Part shown: one piece after another, positions 4,817 through 7,405 of the stretch
Layout of the letters: every line of letters starts with the position of its first letter
Numbering within the stretch: the first letter of the stretch is position 1
From: Ardenticatenales bacterium
GTDB taxonomy: Bacteria; Chloroflexota; Anaerolineae; Promineifilales; UBA4811
NCBI GenBank assembly: GCA_030667645.1
Contig: DAOUVM010000116.1
Coordinates: 1 to 7,405, forward strand
Length of the DNA: 7,405 nucleotides
Reading direction: 5' to 3'
Made by a program: the position numbers and the translations under genes
The notes under the pieces: model-generated
What the model saw: only the letters and a program-made list of their open reading frames with translations
The model's database searches: none
Told to the model about the DNA's origin: nothing

Positions 4817-5509
4817 GTGAAGACCTGGCATCAGCTTGCACTGTGGGCGGACGAGTTGCGCGCAATCGGCGGCAATGGGCTCAAGTTCGTCAAGAACCCC
4901 TACGACAAGGCCAACTACCAGCGGGTGCGGCGGATCGCCGCCGAGATATTCGCCCTGGTTGACGGCCGTCCTCCGGAAATGGTGGAGACGCTCCTGCTCA
5001 ACTCGCTGGATCACTACACCCCACTGGTCATGGGAGATGCACTGGTTGTCAACGATGCCGGCGCGATGCTGCTCATCCAGCGCGCCGACAGCGGACTCTG
5101 GGCCGCGCCGGGTGGTGCCTTTGATGTGGGAGAGACTGCGGCTGAGGGCGCGGTCCGCGAGTGTTACGAGGAGACCGGGTGGCGAGTAGAGCCGGTTGCA
5201 CTGATCGGAATCTACGACTCGCGGGTGGTGGGGACCCTGGTCGGCCAACACGTGTACCACTTGAGCTTCCTCTGCCGGCCGCTGTCGTCGACGCCCGATA
5301 CACCGACCCACGCGCTGGAAGCCCTCGACATCGGCTGGTTTCCCGAGGACGCAACCCCTCCGCTCGACGCCGGGCATCAAGTGTGGGTGCCAAATGCTTT
5401 TCGCTACTGGCGAGGAGAGATATCACAGCCAGTTTTCGACGCCGCGTCCCCAGCCTTGATGCCCACTCCTATGCCGGAAGAAGAGCATGGGAAGAGAAGC
5501 GATGACTAG
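4817..5509 (+). CDS. Nudix hydrolase with Nudix_N-type N-terminal domain (ADP-ribose pyrophosphatase-like)
   Basis: 230 residues from GTG 4817. Residues about 4-50 (LALWADELRAIGGNGLKF then NYQRVRRIAAEIFALVDG) resemble the helical Nudix_N domain that precedes the catalytic domain in YjhB-like enzymes acting on nucleoside diphosphates linked to another group. The Nudix domain covers about 68-200. Its box is complete: G100-x5-E106-x7-R114-E115-x2-E118-E119-x-G121-W122, giving the metal-binding glutamates of an active hydrolase. The substrate cannot be read from sequence; ADP-ribose or a similar X-linked nucleoside diphosphate is the family-based guess. The tail after residue 205 is poorly conserved looking and acidic (PMPEEEH). 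The start follows a candidate -10 with no Shine-Dalgarno. The end overlaps the GNAT gene by 8 or 23 bp, implying coupled translation. Confidence 0.92.
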   Translation: MKTWHQLALWADELRAIGGNGLKFVKNPYDKANYQRVRRIAAEIFALVDGRPPEMVETLLLNSLDHYTPLVMGDALVVNDAGAMLLIQRADSGLWAAPGGAFDVGETAAEGAVRECYEETGWRVEPVALIGIYDSRVVGTLVGQHVYHLSFLCRPLSSTPDTPTHALEALDIGWFPEDATPPLDAGHQVWVPNAFRYWRGEISQPVFDAASPALMPTPMPEEEHGKRSDD

Positions 5510-6278
5510 CGATTTGATTCGCGATCGCCGGGCAATCCAACACCTGCTTGATGCTCGCTCACCGGCCGATGGGCTGGCCAGCTACTATGCGCTTCATCAC
5601 GCTATAGATCGCACTTTGCTGCTGATTCGCCGGAATGACAACGGCCGGGTCGATGGCTTTCTGGTGCTCTGCCGTACCGGGCTAGATCTGTTCCGCCCCC
5701 TCTTGACGGCAAGGGCCGAGACATTGGGGGGCCTGGCCGAGTTGCTTGAAGGCGCGCTGCCACCAGAGGCCAGCGTCATCATCGCCGTTCCCCTGGACCT
5801 CAGGCCGGCGATAGAGGCGCTTTTCACCATCAGCGAGGAGAGAGTGTCGACTGTCTATCAGCTCAGCCATGAGGACTTCCGGCCCATTATCAACGTTCTG
5901 ACGACGCGTGCACCGACGCCAAACGGCGATCCCCGATTTGTCATTCGCGGGCAGAGTCTGGACCGGGGCGCCCGGCCGGCCGGGCCGGTGCTGGCAACCG
6001 CGGGCATCAATTGGCGTTCACCCCACTTTGCCGACATCTATGTGCAGACCGACCCGCGTGTGCGCGGCCGGAAACTGGGCAGGAGCGTCGTGTCGGCCTT
6101 GAGCACCTGGCTCTTGGAGCAGAGAGTCAGCCCGCTCTACACGGTGCCGGATGCGAACGACGCATCCACCCGGCTGGCGCAAAGCTTGGGATACCGAAAC
6201 ACGGGAGCGCGCACTCTCTTTTGCAGCGGCGTTCGCCGCGATGCGGCTTTGCCGTTCCCAACAAGTGTGGTAGAGTAA
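5487..6278 (+). CDS. GNAT-like acetyltransferase with extra N-terminal domain
   Basis: 263 residues from ATG 5487, or 258 from ATG 5502; each has a GGAAG 6-7 bases upstream, so the start is undecided. Both overlap the Nudix gene end (by 23 or 8 bp; the latter forms ATGACTAG). The C-terminal half (about 165-245) has GNAT features: a beta strand FADIYVQTDPRV, then the acetyl-CoA pyrophosphate-binding loop R193-G-R-K-L-G198, a helix (VVSALSTWLLEQ), and a motif-B-like stretch N224-D-A-S-T-R-L with S-L-G235-Y. The N-terminal half (about 10-140) contains YYALHHAIDRTLLLI and TGLDLFRPLL. It may be a degenerate or second GNAT-like fold. The substrate, whether a small molecule or protein amine, is unknown. 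It is probably in an operon with the Nudix and SPFH genes. Confidence 0.82.
   Translation: MGREAMTSDLIRDRRAIQHLLDARSPADGLASYYALHHAIDRTLLLIRRNDNGRVDGFLVLCRTGLDLFRPLLTARAETLGGLAELLEGALPPEASVIIAVPLDLRPAIEALFTISEERVSTVYQLSHEDFRPIINVLTTRAPTPNGDPRFVIRGQSLDRGARPAGPVLATAGINWRSPHFADIYVQTDPRVRGRKLGRSVVSALSTWLLEQRVSPLYTVPDANDASTRLAQSLGYRNTGARTLFCSGVRRDAALPFPTSVVE
6249..6276 (+). promoter_or_regulatory. Weak internal promoter candidate before the SPFH gene
   Basis: TTGCCG (6249-6254) and TAGAGT (6271-6276) are 16 bp apart, at the very end of the GNAT gene. Both hexamers are poor. With only 32 bp between genes, read-through from upstream is equally likely. Confidence 0.2.
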
Positions 6279-6310
6279 TCGCGTTAGCATGTGGGGAATA
6301 GGCTAGCCTG

Positions 6311-7405
6311 ATGTCAACATTGCCGGACCTGGTACTCATCTCGGTGATATTGGTGATCCACCTGGGCACGTTTGCCGTCGCCCATAATCTGTCTGGGCGC
6401 GGCGAGACTGGCTTGCGCTTCACCATCCTTTCTGCAGCCACCACGGTGCTGGCGCTGATGGGCAACCGGTGGAATGGTCTGATCGGTGCGCTGTTTCTCC
6501 CGCTGCTGGCCCATCTCTTCTTATGGACCTCACTTGCTCTGATCTCTCAATCTCTGTTCCCGGTGCTCGATTGGCGGAGAAGACTGGGCGCAGTTGAGGC
6601 TTTGGTCTCGTTCATTTTTGGCTATCATCGCTCCAGCTACATCGTCGACGGCAACAAGGTGAGCGAACGCATCCCCGGTCACTCGACGCCCCGCGCCGGT
6701 TCAGGCGTCATCCTGGTAGGAGTGGCCCAGGCTGCTGTACTGCATACCACCACCCGATTCTCCCGGGCAGTTGGCCCCGGGGTGGCCTTTGTCCAACATC
6801 TCGAACGAGTCAAGACGGCGGTGGACCTGCGCACCCAGGCACGATCCGCCAGAGTCAAGGCACACACCAAGGACGCGGTATCGGTGGAAACAAACCTGCA
6901 TTGTCTCTTTCGCATCAGCAGTGGGAACAGATCTGGTGGCCCAGCAGAGGATTTCCCCTTTTCGGAGAGCACCGTGGGACAGGTGATCTACGGCCGGGAG
7001 GGCGCTGACTATTCCTGGGACGAATACTCGCTCCAGGTCACCACCGCTCGCTTTCGAGAGATCGTGGCCCGATTTCGCCTGGATCAGTTGTTAGCGTCTG
7101 GTGACACGGAGCAGGTACCACGCGCGGTGCTGCACTCTTCATTGAACGCAGCCGTTAGCAGTGATCTGGCCAAACGGGGCATTGAGCTGGTCTCTGCCGG
7201 CTTTGGCTGCCTCGATTTTCCAGAGCCGGTACAAGCTCAGAGGATGGCCAGTTGGCAGGCCGAGTGGGCCGAGCACGCGGGGAGCTCACGCGCTGTGGAG
7301 GCCGCCGAGGCCGAGCGATCGGCCCAATCTGCGCCCGCTGCGCCACGCCGGGCACTTGTGCAAGGGTTGATCGGGAGCCTCTCGTCCGTTCGAGAACCGG
7401 CTGAT
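6311..7405 (+). CDS. Multi-pass SPFH/Band-7 domain protein (C-terminus cut by window edge)
   Basis: The frame is open for 365 codons from ATG 6311 to the window edge; an in-frame TAG at 6299-6301 rules out a longer start except for CTG 6308. Membrane segments are likely at about 4-25, 36-51 and 56-84, which is more than the single hairpin usual for stomatin-like proteins. An SPFH/Band-7-like region follows at about 105-310. It opens with SYIVDGNKV, then S151-R-A-V-G-P-G-V-A-F and VDLRTQARSARVKAHTKDAVSVE, a sequence order typical of the family (R-x-V-G-P-G, V-D-L-R, T-K-D). After about 315 it becomes Ala/Glu-rich and helical. SPFH proteins form large membrane scaffolds that organise lipid microdomains or control proteases. 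A TAGG lies 8 bases before the ATG, a weak ribosome site. No NfeD-like partner is visible inside the window. Confidence 0.85.
   Translation, partial: MSTLPDLVLISVILVIHLGTFAVAHNLSGRGETGLRFTILSAATTVLALMGNRWNGLIGALFLPLLAHLFLWTSLALISQSLFPVLDWRRRLGAVEALVSFIFGYHRSSYIVDGNKVSERIPGHSTPRAGSGVILVGVAQAAVLHTTTRFSRAVGPGVAFVQHLERVKTAVDLRTQARSARVKAHTKDAVSVETNLHCLFRISSGNRSGGPAEDFPFSESTVGQVIYGREGADYSWDEYSLQVTTARFREIVARFRLDQLLASGDTEQVPRAVLHSSLNAAVSSDLAKRGIELVSAGFGCLDFPEPVQAQRMASWQAEWAEHAGSSRAVEAAEAERSAQSAPAAPRRALVQGLIGSLSSVREPAD

Noticed and set aside
4092..4820. 242-codon plus-strand frame covering the mutY 5' end and the intergenic region
   Set aside because: It overlaps mutY antisense, has no domain signal and an odd composition rich in Ser and Arg.
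4565..5380. 271-codon minus-strand reading frame opposite the Nudix gene
   Set aside because: It is antisense to a gene with a complete Nudix box and shows no recognisable motif; long antisense frames are common in GC-rich DNA.
3724..5987. Similar GGCCGG-rich strings near 3724-3739 (mutY) and 5971-5987 (GNAT)
   Set aside because: Short, coding, and explained by GC-rich Arg/Ala/Gly/Pro codons; not a dispersed repeat.
1..7405. CRISPR array, insertion sequence, attachment site or known defence operon
   Set aside because: I found no spaced direct repeats, terminal inverted repeats, transposase or integrase frames; the tRNA 3' end is not repeated elsewhere in the window.

Overview
The window looks like a piece of a GC-rich (about 60% by eye) bacterial chromosome, most likely from the Chloroflexota (Anaerolineae or a neighbouring class). 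This placement is inference. It rests on the tandem pair of small membrane-anchored proteins with a P-V-x-Y-x-[DN]-T motif and, in the second, a Pro/Thr-rich stalk plus a C-terminal beta domain, an arrangement I associate with that phylum. Leaderless or GTG-started genes and near-absent Shine-Dalgarno sequences fit as well. I see no transposase, integrase, CRISPR array or phage gene.

Left part (1-2004): an ECF-type RNA polymerase sigma factor on the minus strand runs off the left edge. A tRNA-Leu(CAA) gene diverges from it, with a near-consensus promoter and a hairpin terminator. Then come two overlapping paralogous genes for membrane-anchored proteins of unknown function.

Middle part (2005-4816): a 422-bp non-coding stretch carries a near-consensus sigma70-type promoter (TTGACA, 17 bp, TACAAT). 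It precedes a gene that fuses a DEDDh 3'-5' exonuclease to a C-terminal WYL domain. This gene converges tail to tail with mutY (A/G-specific adenine glycosylase with an Fe-S cluster and a Nudix-like C-terminal domain), and the two stop codons lie inside one palindromic CTAG. Upstream of mutY is a 507-bp divergent intergenic region with two candidate mutY promoters, a strong hairpin, a G-quadruplex motif and an AT-rich patch.

Right part (4817-7405): a Nudix hydrolase with a Nudix_N-type helical N-terminus overlaps a two-domain GNAT-like acetyltransferase gene. A gap of 32 bp follows, then a multi-membrane-segment SPFH/Band-7 protein that runs off the right edge. These three are probably co-transcribed.

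Functionally, the centre is about nucleic-acid upkeep: mutY removes A opposite 8-oxoG, the DEDDh-WYL protein is probably a nuclease controlled by a nucleic-acid or ligand sensor, and the Nudix enzyme probably cleaves a nucleoside diphosphate derivative. The exonuclease-WYL fusion is the item most worth a second look. I found no clear evidence of a complete, unknown multi-gene system.
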